From assembly GCA_026874595.1 (NCBI GenBank), contig CM049310.1:45415058-45479057 (forward strand): a stretch of DNA of 64,000 nt, given 5' to 3'. This DNA is from Sipunculus nudus (taxonomy: Eukaryota > Annelida > Sipuncula > Golfingiida > Sipunculidae). Positions 49,438 to 61,341 of this stretch are shown one piece after another. Positions within the stretch are counted from its first letter, which is position 1. Each line of letters starts with the position of its first letter. The notes beneath the pieces were generated by a model, which was given only the letters and a program-made list of their open reading frames with translations, had not been told where the DNA came from and ran no database searches. Position numbers and translations under genes: made by a program.

Positions 49438-51330
49438 ACTATTTACATAATTTTTTTTTTCAGATATCGTTCCAATATCTCATATGTGTAAGTTAAAAAG
49501 TCATTGCTGCAAAACTGTGGCCTGTAGAATACTATATGTAAGACGCAAGAACCAGCAAGCAGGCGAATTTGAGGACAACTGACAAACAGACAGACATACG
49601 GACAAGGTGACAGAAGATTGAGACCAGATGACTTACTGAGGCTATGGGGAAGACCCAAAGGAAGAAAATAAGCTATAGTTTCTGTAATTGAGGTTTATAA
49701 TTTTGAAGATATGGCCCAAAAATAATTTGTTGGGGACGTTCGAGCGCAGCGCCCCCTAGCGGCCATATCCGGAAAATAAAAAAAAAATATTTCGAGATAT
49801 TAGTGTAGGATATAAGATGTACTAGTTTCAAAAGTTTTCCTGCAAAGCTGTGGTCTGTACAATGCTATATGTGAGACGCAAGAACCAGCAAGCAGGCGAA
49901 TTTGAGGACAACTGACTAACAGACAGACATACTGACAAAGTGACACAAGCTTGAGACCAGATGACTTACTCATATCATGAAAAAGACCCAGAGGAAGAAT
50001 ATAAGCTATAGTTTCAGTAATTGAGATTTATAGATTTGGAGATATGACCTGAAATTGATATGTTGGGGAGGTTAAAGTGCAGCGCCCCCTAGTGGCCATA
50101 TCCGAAAAATGAAAAAATGCGTTTCGAGATATTAGTTTAAGACATAAGATGTACTAGTTTCAAACAGGATTCCTTTTAAACTGTGTCCTGTAGAATTATA
50201 TATGTGAGACGCAAAAACCCGCAAGCAGGCGGTTTCAGGATAACTGACAAACAGACAGACACATTGACAAAGTGACAAAAGATTGAAACCAGCCGACTTT
50301 ACCAGTTTATGGAGAAGTCCCAGAGGAAGAAAATAAGCTATAGTTTCTGTAAATGAGATTTATAGTTTTTGGAGATATGGCCAAAAAATGATATATTTGG
50401 TAGGTTAAAGTTCAGCGCCCTCTGGTGGCCAAATCCGAAAATGAAACATTTGTTTCGAGATTTTAGTGTAAGACATGAGTTGTACTAGATTCAAAAGGGT
50501 TCCTCTAAGACTTTGGCCACGTAGAATGCTGTATGTGAGACGCAAGAACCAGCAAGCAGGCGGATTTGAGCACAACTGACAAACAGACAGCCACACTGAC
50601 AAAGTAACATAAGCTTGAAACCAGATGACTTTACCAGGTAATGGAGAAGACCCTGTGGAAGAAAATAAGCTGTAATTTCTGTAATTAAGGTTTATAGTTG
50701 TGGTGATATGGCCTAAAACTGATATGTTGGGAAGGTTTGCATCCAGGGCCCCCTAGCGGCCCCATTCGAAAATTGAAAAAAACAATGTCGAGATATTAGT
50801 GTACGACTTATGATATGTCAGTTTCAAAAAGATTCCTGCAAAACTGTGGCTTTCAGAGCAAGATGAATGAAAACTCGAAATATCTCGAGTGACGAGAAAT
50901 TGTACGAGATATTGCGAGACTTAATCGCAATAATTGAGCTTGCATGCTACCTGATTAAAAAAACTAGACCTCTCTAGCTTAAAAACGTTAGTAAAGTTAG
51001 TAAAATAAGACCCCTAATTTTCAAATATCATGATTATTTTCCAAAATGTGTTACCAAGGTTACAGCAAATTATACAGCTACACACCAGAAGAAAGGCCTT
51101 GGGATGACGATTAAAATGAGCTAAGGTTGAAGTAGATCCGACAAATAGTAACAAAGATATAATGAAAATGTTTGAGAATTTTTGATGACCTTGACCTTTA
51201 CCTTCGACCTATATTGCCCAAAACAATAGGCTTCAATGACTTTTGCTTCTCTACCAGCTGTGTAGGTTTTAAAGCAATTGCTGCATAATTGTGGCCACTA
51301 GAGAGTACACAGACAGACAAACAGACATCC

Positions 51331-51562
51331 GCGACTGACCAACCTGCTTGCCGAAATCGGAGATTTCAGGCAAGCAACAAGCAAAAACAAGAAAAAGATC
51401 GCCGGTTGATTATCTAGCTCAATTTCAACACTTAGTCATAAATGCCTTGATATCCGAACTCTGGCGTCATTTCTTGCATTTGCATTAAAATAGTTTACTG
51501 TATGAGGCTTGATATTGGTTATTTGTTCATCATCGGTATTTCCTTTTTCCTTGAATGCCAAG

Positions 51563-51602
<40 letters not shown>

Positions 51603-53234
51603 TATAATATATATATAGATGTATGAATAGCCATGCTGTTTATTGATGGAAAGGGTATACACGGAAAAGTCGGGGGGGGGGGGGGCTTCGGTGGGTTCGG
51701 ACGAACCCCTCCCCTGAGCATCTGAGTTCCACATGACGAATACTGATATGCTATAATCTGGGGAAATTATACAGAACTTTATGTTTAACATTTTTGCCCG
51801 GTTCCATGCATATCCTCACAGGGAGAGCCCATATTTCTGTATAAATATTGTTTATAGCGATTAGCGGTCTCTTTATTTAGCACTGTCAGGGATGTAGATT
51901 GCAAGTACATTTCAAAATGTTTAATTTCACCTCTAAAACAAGCTTTAAATTACCACGTTCACTGCTTGCTTCTGATTATAGTCAAGAACTTGATGCTTAT
52001 TGCCGAGTGAGAGATTGTTGATTGCCTCCTCTCATGCAAAGATGACGGTAGCACCCTCTTGTTTCCGGGCCAAAGGATGCATAACTAAAACCACTTTGTC
52101 AATAGGGCACAGGGGACATACGTGTCAAGAGTGCAATCCAAGCTTGATTTCATAAGAATAATAAATAAAAGAAAAAAAACAAACAAAAAGTTAAAATATA
52201 TCCTATAGAGATCTATAAATGAGCTTATGGAACTTTTTGATTTGTTGGTGTCGCAAATTAAAAGGAGGGCCTTCCATATTACTTCGTTAGTTCAGAAGAT
52301 AAATATGGCGATGATCCACTGTCCCCTATAGTCTTCCTATTTCAGCAGTTTGTCTTCCCGTTAGATTGGCATGATTGTACATCGTTACAAGTAATCAACA
52401 AATGTAAAATCACTACCATGAATTTCACCCTATACTTTGACTATCGCATATTGTTTTCTTGTAATCATTGTTGATTTAATTTTCAAATACCATGAAAACA
52501 TGGATTTAAGCTATTGGTTCTGAAATACTCATGCAGTTACCCCAAAAAAATATGGTCAGGTATAGGAGTTTTCAGGGGGATAATACTATATTATTTATGA
52601 GTAATCCAGATCAGGCGACAGACCACCTCCATAGTGTACCGGAGGGCAAGGTATAGATATATTTGGTATAGATATATGGCGAAGTGGAGCACACCTGCTG
52701 TGTGCGCGTGTGTCCTTTGCCTGTAGGGACTGATGAATGACATAATTATCATTTAATATGTTTAATATTGATATGGATTTCATTCACCAAGGCTCCTTAA
52801 GTTACTTTGATCGTTTATTTTGTCAGTTATTATTGTCTACACATTTTGTTTTTATTCTGGAATTCGCAGAAATGCCCCGGGATCTTAATTGATCCCTTAA
52901 AGTTCCAGCTCCGGCCCAGTTCTGTCCCATATATACCGCTTCATTTGTCAAAGAGATTTTAAATATATTTCTGACATTTTCAGCTTCTAACAGCCCCGCC
53001 TGCTGGTCCTTTTATTTAATTTATGCAAATTTCAAGTATAGCAAGAAACACCAAACATCGCCCGGTTAATTTTTTTCCAAGAATGGTAATTTACAAGTTA
53101 TCTACATTGACTGATATCAATTTCAAGCAACCTCAGTTAACGTGATAATCACTCGAATGGACAGCTACCGGACAATATCAGACTGATGATGAATTAATAT
53201 AGTTTTCTTTTTTCAAATCTGAAATGAAATGTAC
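51331..53234. other. no gene; (TA)n and poly-G
   Basis: (TA)n at about 51,566-51,598 with an inverted-like tail, and a poly-G run at 51,672-51,685. No protein-like stretch was recognised in the rest. Confidence 0.5.
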
Positions 53235-53242
53235 ACGTATAT
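53235..53242. repeat. target-site duplication, left (acgtatat)
   Basis: Identical to 55,376-55,383. Confidence 0.85.
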
Positions 53243-55375
53243 ACTAGAGCCCTGCGCAGGCCCAAACCCGCTCCGCGGCTGCGGGGGCTCGCTACCGCCC
53301 CGCCCACGGGCCGCGGGCCGACTTTTTCAGGATTTTGTAGGGCGGGACAAAAAAATTCACTGCGGGGCGGGGCAGGTGCGGGCTAAAAGATGGGATATGC
53401 GGGGCGGGGCGGGTAACATGATATTTTAGTGCGGGTTTCTGCGGGCCGAAAACATGGTTAAACAAGAAGATGATCACATTTACTCAAATGTTAAGCACTG
53501 CAGGTTTGTTTATGTTCCTTCGGTTATTCAATTTTCTGAATTACAATATAGCACATGTGAAATATAAATTCCCTGAGTTTTGAGACAGATTCATCTTTGC
53601 AGAGACCACTTTTCAGAATATTGCAATTGTACCTGGGAATAGCGTTGTATAATTATAGACTGTTCAGCACTGTAGGCCTATACTTGTGGCCAGTCTCAGA
53701 TATAACGTAACATGGCTGAGGGTAGAGCACCAGGATAATGCCTTTGATGTTATAATAGTCACAGCATTGGTGCATCTTGCTCTGTCACCATCTGGATATA
53801 ACTTTACAAAACTGCAAAGACTGAGGTGTGCTAATCATGGATGAGCAAATGAGCACTGGCTAGTTGAGAGGACTGCATTAGCAAAGCAGAATGAGATAAC
53901 GAGAATGGGACTCATTTGATATCTATTCTTGTGTACACACCCATGATGTAGGGCTGACTCCCTCTGTAGTTCCATACCCATCCCCTTTCAGCTAATTAGC
54001 TGATCATCGCTGGACAGGATTAAGCTCTTTGTCAAATAAAGAGTGTGAACTGTGGTGAGAAAGTACGTACTGCATGTCCTCTAGCTACAGCAGCTAGTGA
54101 TGAGTTATGTAACTCTAGGCATACAAACTTAATAGAAATTGATTGTTTTATGCTTAAGTTTTATTTTGTGTTTCCGTATAGCAGCATGTGCATGGTAAAT
54201 AGGTTTAAACTGCAATACGGGATATCGCTAATACTGATACTCTCGTGTGTGGAGGCAGTAAATGACTGCATCCTTGAAAAGCTGCAGGCAAACAACTTGT
54301 GCCCCCTAGCGTCCAGCCTGACTAGCCCATCCATTCAACACAGCAGTGTGGGCAATGGACATTGTGTTTTAATTGCCGATCATCCTGATACTTATTATTT
54401 ATCATATTTATTATGCTGTGTTAAACCATAATACAGAAACATGAAAAGACAAGAAAATTCTGCATTCGGCACGGTTTGCATTAGATCTTGAATTAACTGC
54501 CTTGTAAGTTGTAGCGGATGATATAAGGGAAACGTACACCGGGTCTTTATTCATTGATAAACGTCATATTTTTCAAGTTTCCTTGAATTATGGTACATTA
54601 TGGTAAGAAACAATTGTAACCTCGTATTTATTTAATGATATTAATTATAGAGGTTGCATAGCGCGTATAAGCTAACAAAGGGAGGAAAGTCGGTTTCGTC
54701 CGTGCTAATGAGTGTCCGGCTGAATCACGCTTGCAACAAAAACAAACTTCCGGCTGCGCCAGCCAGTCTTTTTCTCCTCCATCTACCCGAGAAGCTGCAT
54801 TAGTGATATTTCGTATTATGTTGTTAGCTAAATATCTGAATATGTTGAATTTGTAATTACTTTAAATATTTTAAGGAGACACAATGGCAATATTGGATAA
54901 GTGTGTCCCAGTTACTGCAGTGACATTTCCAGTGATATGGCAGTAAATAATTGTATTTTAGTGAGTGGCAATTCTTTAAAATTAAAATATGCATGGTAAT
55001 TCTATGACACTCATCCTTACCTGTGAAAAAAAACCTGGAAAATGTCCTACTATCACTAAACATGATACCGCTATCTACTCAGATAGTCAATCATTATTAA
55101 TATCTGAAAATAAATCATATTTTCTTTAGTTGGCTACATTTTTGGTTGTCCCTTATGTTTATTTGCGGGTTGAATGCGGGCTGACCTTTGGTAAAAATGC
55201 GGGGCGGGTGCGGGCTGAAAGCTTAATATGCGGGGCGGGTGCGGGTCAATTTATTCTTTGTAGGTGCGGGGCAGTGCGGGGCGGGTTTTTACAACTGTGG
55301 GGCGGGGCGGTTGGGGGCTGAAGGTTTGTTTTTGCGGGGCAGGTGCGGGCTATAAATTCCGCGCAGGGCTCTAGT
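53243..55375. mobile_element. non-autonomous hAT-like DNA transposon (2,133 bp)
   Basis: Both ends read actagagccctgcgc (15 of 15, inverted) and a perfect 8-bp duplication, acgtatat, flanks it, as in hAT elements. GC-rich subterminal stretches of gcggg(g)cggg motifs occur at 53,275-53,450 and 55,165-55,350, while the interior is AT-rich like the surroundings. The 128-codon + frame at 54,045-54,431 has no recognisable transposase motif; the C-terminal hAT dimerisation signature was looked for and not found. Confidence 0.88.
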
Positions 55376-55383
55376 ACGTATAT
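55376..55383. repeat. target-site duplication, right (acgtatat)
   Basis: Identical to 53,235-53,242. Confidence 0.85.
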
Positions 55384-55530
55384 ACAGCCTCCTTATAACC
55401 ATGCATACTTAAGCTTGTGTTGTAGCAGACGCTAACGAAACGCTTTGGATGTGACGTTCTGAGTACACACGGCGAGAAAAAGGACTATTCGCTAATTATA
55501 GCTTATTTGGATTGTTTTTATTGGGATTGT

Positions 55531-55531
<1 letters not shown>

Positions 55532-55580
<49 letters not shown>

Positions 55581-55654
55581 AAGGTTCCACCATCAGTGAA
55601 AACGAACCTTCCCACTAAGCAGTCAGCCTACGGGCCTGGCCAGTGAACCGACTT

Positions 55655-55724
<70 letters not shown>
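55532..55724. repeat. two (TA)n tracts with an 85-bp interval
   Basis: TA runs at about 55,532-55,576 and 55,655-55,724. The interval contains ggttccaccatcagtgaaaa and is not recognised. Confidence 0.92.
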
Positions 55725-55729
<5 letters not shown>

Positions 55730-56400
55730 TCGTTGTGTCGAACTCGGTTAAGTCGAATTCCCGCATGTGTCGAGTTCGAATGTGGAGTCCCGGCAAAAAA
55801 CAGTTAAAACCTCACTGACTTAACTCCTTTTGTGTCGAACTCGGATGTGTCGAAAAACCTGATGTGTCGAAGTATTTTGTTGGTCCTCAGCTAGTATTGC
55901 TATCGCTTAACTCGAAGTCATGTCGCATGAATGTTTTGATAACAGTTGTGCACGCTCCAATTATCATGCCCACGGCCGTGATGACCAGTTACATAATTAA
56001 TACCGTTAGGATCTTACTCATTAAGCGCGATGGTTTACACAACTGGTCCGTTGTGTACCTGTTCGGCCAATTATTTGACATAGATTGCATTTGATGATTT
56101 GTGTGCTTTCATACCTGTATGTGCTCCCATTTCACTTTCCTGATTTTTCTGTTCCTATTTTTGGTGATACTTCTGAGCTTTTTTATTAATATATAAATTT
56201 ATTATAAAATCTGTGTTGTTCTTTCAAGCAAACATTTGTTAGAACTATATAATATAGGCCCTGTATACATGTGCAGTATTTATTGATAATAATTAAGGCT
56301 AAAGATATTTGTATATAATGAATATCGGTTGTCTCGAACTCCGGATGTGTCGAAGTAAATTCACCGGTCCCTTCGACTTCTACACAACGAGGTTTTACTG
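55725..56400 (-). mobile_element. pogo/Tigger-like element (non-autonomous), copy 1
   Basis: The right end is the inverse of cagtaaaacctcgttgtgt, followed by TA. The left end matches from aaacctcgttgtgtcgaac onward and merges into a (TA)n tract. Internal motifs gatgtgtcgaaaaacctgat and gtgtcgagttcg recur in copy 2 at 57.1-59.2 kb in reverse orientation. TA targeting and these ends fit the pogo/Tigger branch of Tc1/mariner. No transposase frame. Confidence 0.83.
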
Positions 56401-56407
56401 TATATAT

Positions 56408-56460
<53 letters not shown>

Positions 56461-56482
56461 TATATATATATATTCATGTATA

Positions 56483-56552
<70 letters not shown>

Positions 56553-56553
56553 A
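56401..56553. repeat. (TA)n and (GA)n microsatellites
   Basis: Several TA runs, then gagagaga to 56,553, starting directly at the Tigger-like element's right end. Confidence 0.93.
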
Positions 56554-57110
56554 GAGAGAACGATAACGTCCTTGTTAACGTTGTAAAATCGCGCTATAGT
56601 TCACATTATTTGACACATTTAAAATTGTTCCACGTCATTCATGGACAACAATTTATGACAACATGAAACATGTGCAGATCAAGAGGTTACCTTAACTTTA
56701 TTTTATTTACGTAAGTAAAGCAACACACTGCTAGGTTGGTCATCGTTCACTGACTGGTACCAAGAGTAACGGAGTACTGCACTCTATAATAAACAGATCC
56801 ATTGTGAATGCTCAGCCTGTAGATCATAGATATAGACCAAGAACCCACGAATAAAGAAAATAAGATAACTCTTCCACGGTTTATTATATTAACGGTCCTA
56901 TGTTTGGTAAATGGCTTTTTTCAACAAGTGCTGTCATGTAGTTAATCAAAGCAAACAGGCAACGGATGAAAAAAGTGAAGTCCCTGCGAAAACATTTAAT
57001 ATTACATAGACGTCCAGCTACTTTCTCTGACCGGCATCTTGACTGAAAATTGTTGTATTGTTAATCAATGGAATAACCTTGCCCCGGATGCCCTTGAACA
57101 GAGTTATAAA

Positions 57111-57546
57111 CAGTAAAACCTCGTTGCGTCGAAGTTGAAGGGACTAGAGAATTTACCTCGACTGAACCGGAATTCCAGACAACCAAAATTTTTTATATAT
57201 TCAACCTTCTCCAGCCTTGATTATTATCGATAAATACTGCACATGTATAGAGCCTATATTATATAGTTCCCACAAATATTTGCATGATAGAACGACACTA
57301 ATTTTATAATATATTTATTTATCGCGCTTGACGAGTAAGATCCTTGCAGGTATGAATTATGGAACTATTTAATTGGTCCTCGCGGCCCAATCACAATTGA
57401 CGGGCCGTGCACAGCTGTTATCCAGACATTCATGGGACATGACTTCCAGTTCAGTGATAGAAATACACACTGGGGACAAACAAAACACCTCGACACATCA
57501 GGTTTTTCGACACATCCGAGTTAGACTCGCAAAGTTAAATTAGTTA
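57111..57546 (+). mobile_element. pogo/Tigger-like element, copy 2, left part
   Basis: Starts cagtaaaacctcgttgcgtc and aligns with copy 1 (read in reverse) through tatagttc, gagtaagatcct, cattcat(g)ggacatgactt and acatcaggtttttcgacaca. Alignment stops at 57,546 and resumes at 59,094, because an LTR-like element is inserted. Confidence 0.85.
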
Positions 57547-59093
57547 TGTTACATGTAACTGTTTTATAGTATTACATGTATCTCATTCTGTTTTGCTATG
57601 AGCAGGGTTTGGCGTAGGCATTCTGTTTCGTGTTAAGCAAGCACTCGGCGTTGCTATGGTACCGTACTGGTTGAACCCTCGCAGAGAGTAGAGACAAGGC
57701 GCTCGTGCTAGTCTGGAATTTTTCAGATCTGTTCTACGCTCCCGAGGCAGCGGAAATCTTACGCTCCTAAAGAAGCAACTGATTTTCACGCTGCCAGCTT
57801 TGACCGTTTTTGATATATTTAGACACCAGATGGCAGTTCGTTGTCCGCTGAACAAAACGTGCGTATGATGTGACAAGCAGCCAACCAGATGCCAATAAAC
57901 AATCACGCGACAGGCATCCTGGCTCTGCCCATAGCTGCGCTTCAAGTTTGAAGACAAGTTTACGTTTGAATTTTAATTGCTCCCTCTGCATTCTTGCATC
58001 ATCGACCGATTTGATTCTGACAGTAAGACTGTGTTAGCGTAGCCATGTGTCTGGTGTCTGCAGAACTGAAACCAGCCAGCGAGGTGTGCACGCAGCCTTT
58101 GTTGTTACGTTTCGTTTGAATTACAGCTCACCGACCAGGCATCCTATATGCCCAAGGCCCTAAGTAAACCACGTCTGCGGCAATTCTCTCTGAGCCTGTG
58201 GCCTGTTCATACGGTTACCGGGGCGATGAGCTGTCACTCAAAACGAAATGAACATGATTGGCTCCGTGTATTCTTCTCCTGCCCATGTTTTCCAGCACGA
58301 GGTCTCATCTGATTGGACGAAAATACAGCGCTCCCCTCTGGTGTAGCAATTCAGGATACGAGGTCATAACAAACAACGCTTACCATATAGGCAGTAGGCC
58401 TATAGTTGAAGCGCTGTGTAAAGAGCGTAGATCTGTTCATGCGCTATGGGCGCGTGTAATGTTGTGTTCTTTGGGATGTTCTTGAAACAGAAGTTTCTTG
58501 GCTTTTGGTGAAAAAGTTATAAATAAGGGTTGTGTTTAAAGCCGACAAAGAGAAAAAAATTCCAGCGGACACGGAAGAGTGTAAGTTAGTTTTGGGACCT
58601 TTCTGATAATTGCAGAACTTATAGATATTCTTCGGACTTTGAATCAGTTTTTGTACAGTCTTCAGTTTGCCTTTAGGATTATTACCAGAACTTCACTTTT
58701 GGATTACAACAGATTATTTTCGGGATTAAATCGCACTATTCTCCGAGAAGATTTCATAGAAATGTTCATCTGGAATATTTATGCTAAAGGACTCTTGTGA
58801 GACTATGACAGTGGTTTTATCCAGAAATCAAAGCCTAGGATCCGGACACTCTGGTACTGAACTATTTTGTTATTGTTATACTGTGTTATTGTATTGATTT
58901 AGTGTATTGTAATGTTAGGGTTGTTCTAAGAATAAATTATAATTATTTGTTAACAAAAAACCACTGACTTCTTTATTCATTCCCCTAGACATTTCACGCT
59001 GCCTAGTGTTGTGGAATCTGATTTTTTTTTATCTCTATAACAAATTTATGCTCGTCACGATTACGTGATCTATTGCTATTAGGTTCCGTAACA
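57547..59093 (+). mobile_element. solo long terminal repeat (about 1.55 kb) inserted in a Tigger-like element
   Basis: The inserted block starts tgttac and ends gtaaca, the inverted TG...CA ends of LTR retrotransposons, with gtta/gtaa at the two junctions (an imperfect 4-bp duplication). It has a TATA-like tataaataag at 58,518 and an aataaa signal at 58,931, in the order expected of an LTR. No gag or pol frame adjoins it, so it would be a solo LTR. It contains a ~140-bp inverted-repeat segment (cgtttgaattacagctcacc...gagctgtcactcaaaacg, 58,110-58,250) and shares 57,740-58,435 with two other blocks in the window. Confidence 0.62.
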
Positions 59094-59185
59094 GTAAGGT
59101 TTGAACTGTTTTTGCAGGGACTCCACATTCGACTTCGACACATGTGGGAATTCGACTTAACCGAGTTTGATACGTGGTTTCATTA
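59094..59185 (+). mobile_element. pogo/Tigger-like element, copy 2, right end
   Basis: Resumes copy 1 similarity at taaggtttgaactgttttt, continuing gggactccacattcgacttc and aattcgacttaaccgagttt. The terminal bases (cgtggtttcattaca) are a decayed inverse of the left end. Confidence 0.82.
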
Positions 59186-59232
59186 CATTCGCCAAGCCTA
59201 GCGAGAGGGGTTATGTTTTTGGCAGCGTATGT

Positions 59233-60175
59233 TTGTTTACGCTCTTTACACAGCGCTTTATATTTTTTTACCTATAGGCCTACTACCTATATCGCAAGCG
59301 CTGTTTGTTTTGACCTCGTATCCTGAAACGCTACACCAGAGGGGAGAACTGTATTTTGGTCCAATCAGATGAGACCCTGTGCTTGAAGACACGACCTCTA
59401 TGATTGACTGAAATGTTCGCATGATAAATAAATAGCAAATATAAATGCTGTTGGCAAAATCTTTAAAAGGCTTTAAGAGGTCGTTGTGTATGAGGTATAC
59501 CACAAACTGATTCTATAAATATTTGTGGTCCTCTTGACTGTGTGTAAACAATGACCAATATGCGACACACAACTGACGCGACAAGGAATCTACAATATAA
59601 CCAGGACGTGATGTCACCAAAACGGTGTACCAGCTAAGCGTGGACTACACGGAGTTCATGTTGTTAATTTCGTTTTGAGTGACAGCTCATCGGCAACCGT
59701 TTGAACAGGCCAAAGGCTCAGAGAGAATGGCCCCGCACATGGTTTGCACAGGTCCGTGTGCACATAGGATGCCCGGACGGTGAGCTGTAATTCAAACGAA
59801 ATGTAACAACATAGGCTCCGTGCACACCTCACTGGCTGGTTTCAGTTTTGCTGACAACGGATACATTGCCACGCTAACATATAGTCGTAATGTCATAATC
59901 GAATCGGACGGTGATGCGAGAACGCAGAGGTAGCGATTCAAATTCGAGTTTTCTTCACTAAGGGTAACCATAAAACTGTCATCATGCGGCACTTGAAGCG
60001 CCGTTTTCGGCGGAGCCATGATGCCTGTCCAGTGTTTGTTAACTGGCATTTGGTTGGCTGCTAGTCTTATCAGAAGTTTATCATAACCGGTCAAACCAGG
60101 CAGTGGGGAAATCGGTAGCTTCTTTAGAAGCGCAAGATTTCCGCTGCCTTGGGAGCGTAATGTTGGTCTGTTTAT
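59233..60175 (-). mobile_element. partial LTR-family copy, inverted to the solo LTR
   Basis: The inverse of this block aligns with the solo LTR: 59,233-59,400 with 58,258-58,435; 59,668-59,803 with 58,110-58,250; and 59,803-60,170 with 57,740-58,110. The 59,400-59,668 part is missing from the solo LTR but present at 9,400-9,690. So the solo LTR has an internal deletion or the family has two forms. The 139-codon minus-strand frame here is part of the repeat. Confidence 0.75.
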
Positions 60176-60977
60176 CTGTAAATTTGTTTGTCTGTTAGCA
60201 CGATAACACAAAAGGTCCTCAACGCAGTTTGATGAAATTTTCAGGATAGCTCGACAATGATACCAGAATAATTAAATTTTTGGGTAAATAACCCTGGTAT
60301 GAGTTCCAGTTTTTTATTGGGGGTCCATAGCATATTTGTTTGCGCAGGTGACGTTATGGCCATATTTAGGGTGCGAGTCTTGACGTCACAGACAATATTT
60401 ACGTTAATCCACGTGTATACGTGTCGTTTCCCTGAAAGGTGTCGGTAATCAACGTACATCAAGGACGGCCATGGTTGTAAATTGTTCGTTATTATAGGCT
60501 ATAGTCCTTGCCCCTGTTGCGATGGTATGCTGCAGGGGTTCGAACCCACGGTCACCTCTCTATTTTAAAAACTTGTATTTTTACTCCGAAAATACATTAT
60601 TGCATTCATAACGAACAAACCGATTATACCAATCAATATAGGCCTAATTCTAAAAAATGGTATTATTCTATATTACACATAAGTAATTTCCATACATAGT
60701 CATACTCGTAGACTGTTTATTTAAGGCCTACCGAGGCGACAGCATGACGCAATGGACCTAGCGCCAAATCGTCCCTCTGACATCACGACCACATTACTGA
60801 CCTGCGAGAATGCCTTCACATCTAGGCCTGAGGAACGCATAATAAGGGCACATGAGAATGCAAATATTTTCGTTATTTCTGACAACGCCTCACGGCCTAC
60901 AGGTACAGTCTATTGACATTTACCAGACTAATCGTTTGCATTTTCAGTGTACTTTCTAACAACACCAACAATGAATG
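60176..60977. other. no gene seen
   Basis: A B-box-like ggttcgaaccc occurs at 60,538 without a matching A-box. Nothing else was recognised. Confidence 0.5.
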
Positions 60978-61341
60978 AGAAAAATTCCGTTCTAACTCAG
61001 CATACCCGAAAATCCCTCCGTATATTTGTTGAATTTCTGACCGCATGAATACAAGCATGGCTCGCACGGGTTACTGTGTGCAGCCAACTTGTACGCGATA
61101 CAGGAAATGACTCGTTACCATGGAGACAGGGTTTCAATTTCGGTTGTGAGGTCACATGCTTTCTCTTGCATTAATGCATCATTCGTAGTATAATGTTAAG
61201 ATTATGCCCTGTTTACAACAATATGAATGCAACATGATGGAAGACCAGTGCAATGTTCTCCCTGATATGCTTGTATCACGACTCATGCAGGCTTACCAGC
61301 GCAATTATTAATTGCCCACTGAGTCGGGTTGTCTCGGCTAC
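60978..61341 (+). repeat. dispersed repeat, copy 2 (also at 32,188-32,541)
   Basis: Full-length partner of the repeat beside the minisatellite, same orientation, ending ctgagtcgggttgtctcggc. No minisatellite units adjoin this copy. Confidence 0.85.

Larger units (their letters stand above)
48740..51330. repeat. diverged array of ~335-bp tandem units
   Basis: The landmark (tg)ctgcaaaactgtggcc(t)gt recurs at about 48,783, 49,508, 49,852, 50,175, 50,505, 50,838 and (weakly) 51,275. Most units also have gacgcaagaaccagcaagca, ctgacaaacagacagacaca and 'agcgcccc(ct)agcggcc'. The wide gap between the first two is filled by a SINE-like pair. Non-coding; apparent reading frames are repeat shadows. Confidence 0.85.

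Noticed and set aside
54045-54431. hAT transposase remnant in the 53-55 kb element
   Set aside because: The frame shows none of the hAT catalytic or dimerisation signatures.
57583-57957. 124-codon minus-strand ORF as a gene
   Set aside because: It lies inside the LTR-like repeat, and its counterpart at 59.8-60.2 kb is in a different frame context.
57740-60175. Large palindrome as an assembly artefact
   Set aside because: The arms are clearly diverged and have different internal structure, so they are separate copies of a repeat family rather than a duplicated read or contig.
60520-60560. tRNA gene
   Set aside because: A B-box-like ggttcgaaccc is present but no A-box at proper distance and no acceptor-stem pairing were seen.
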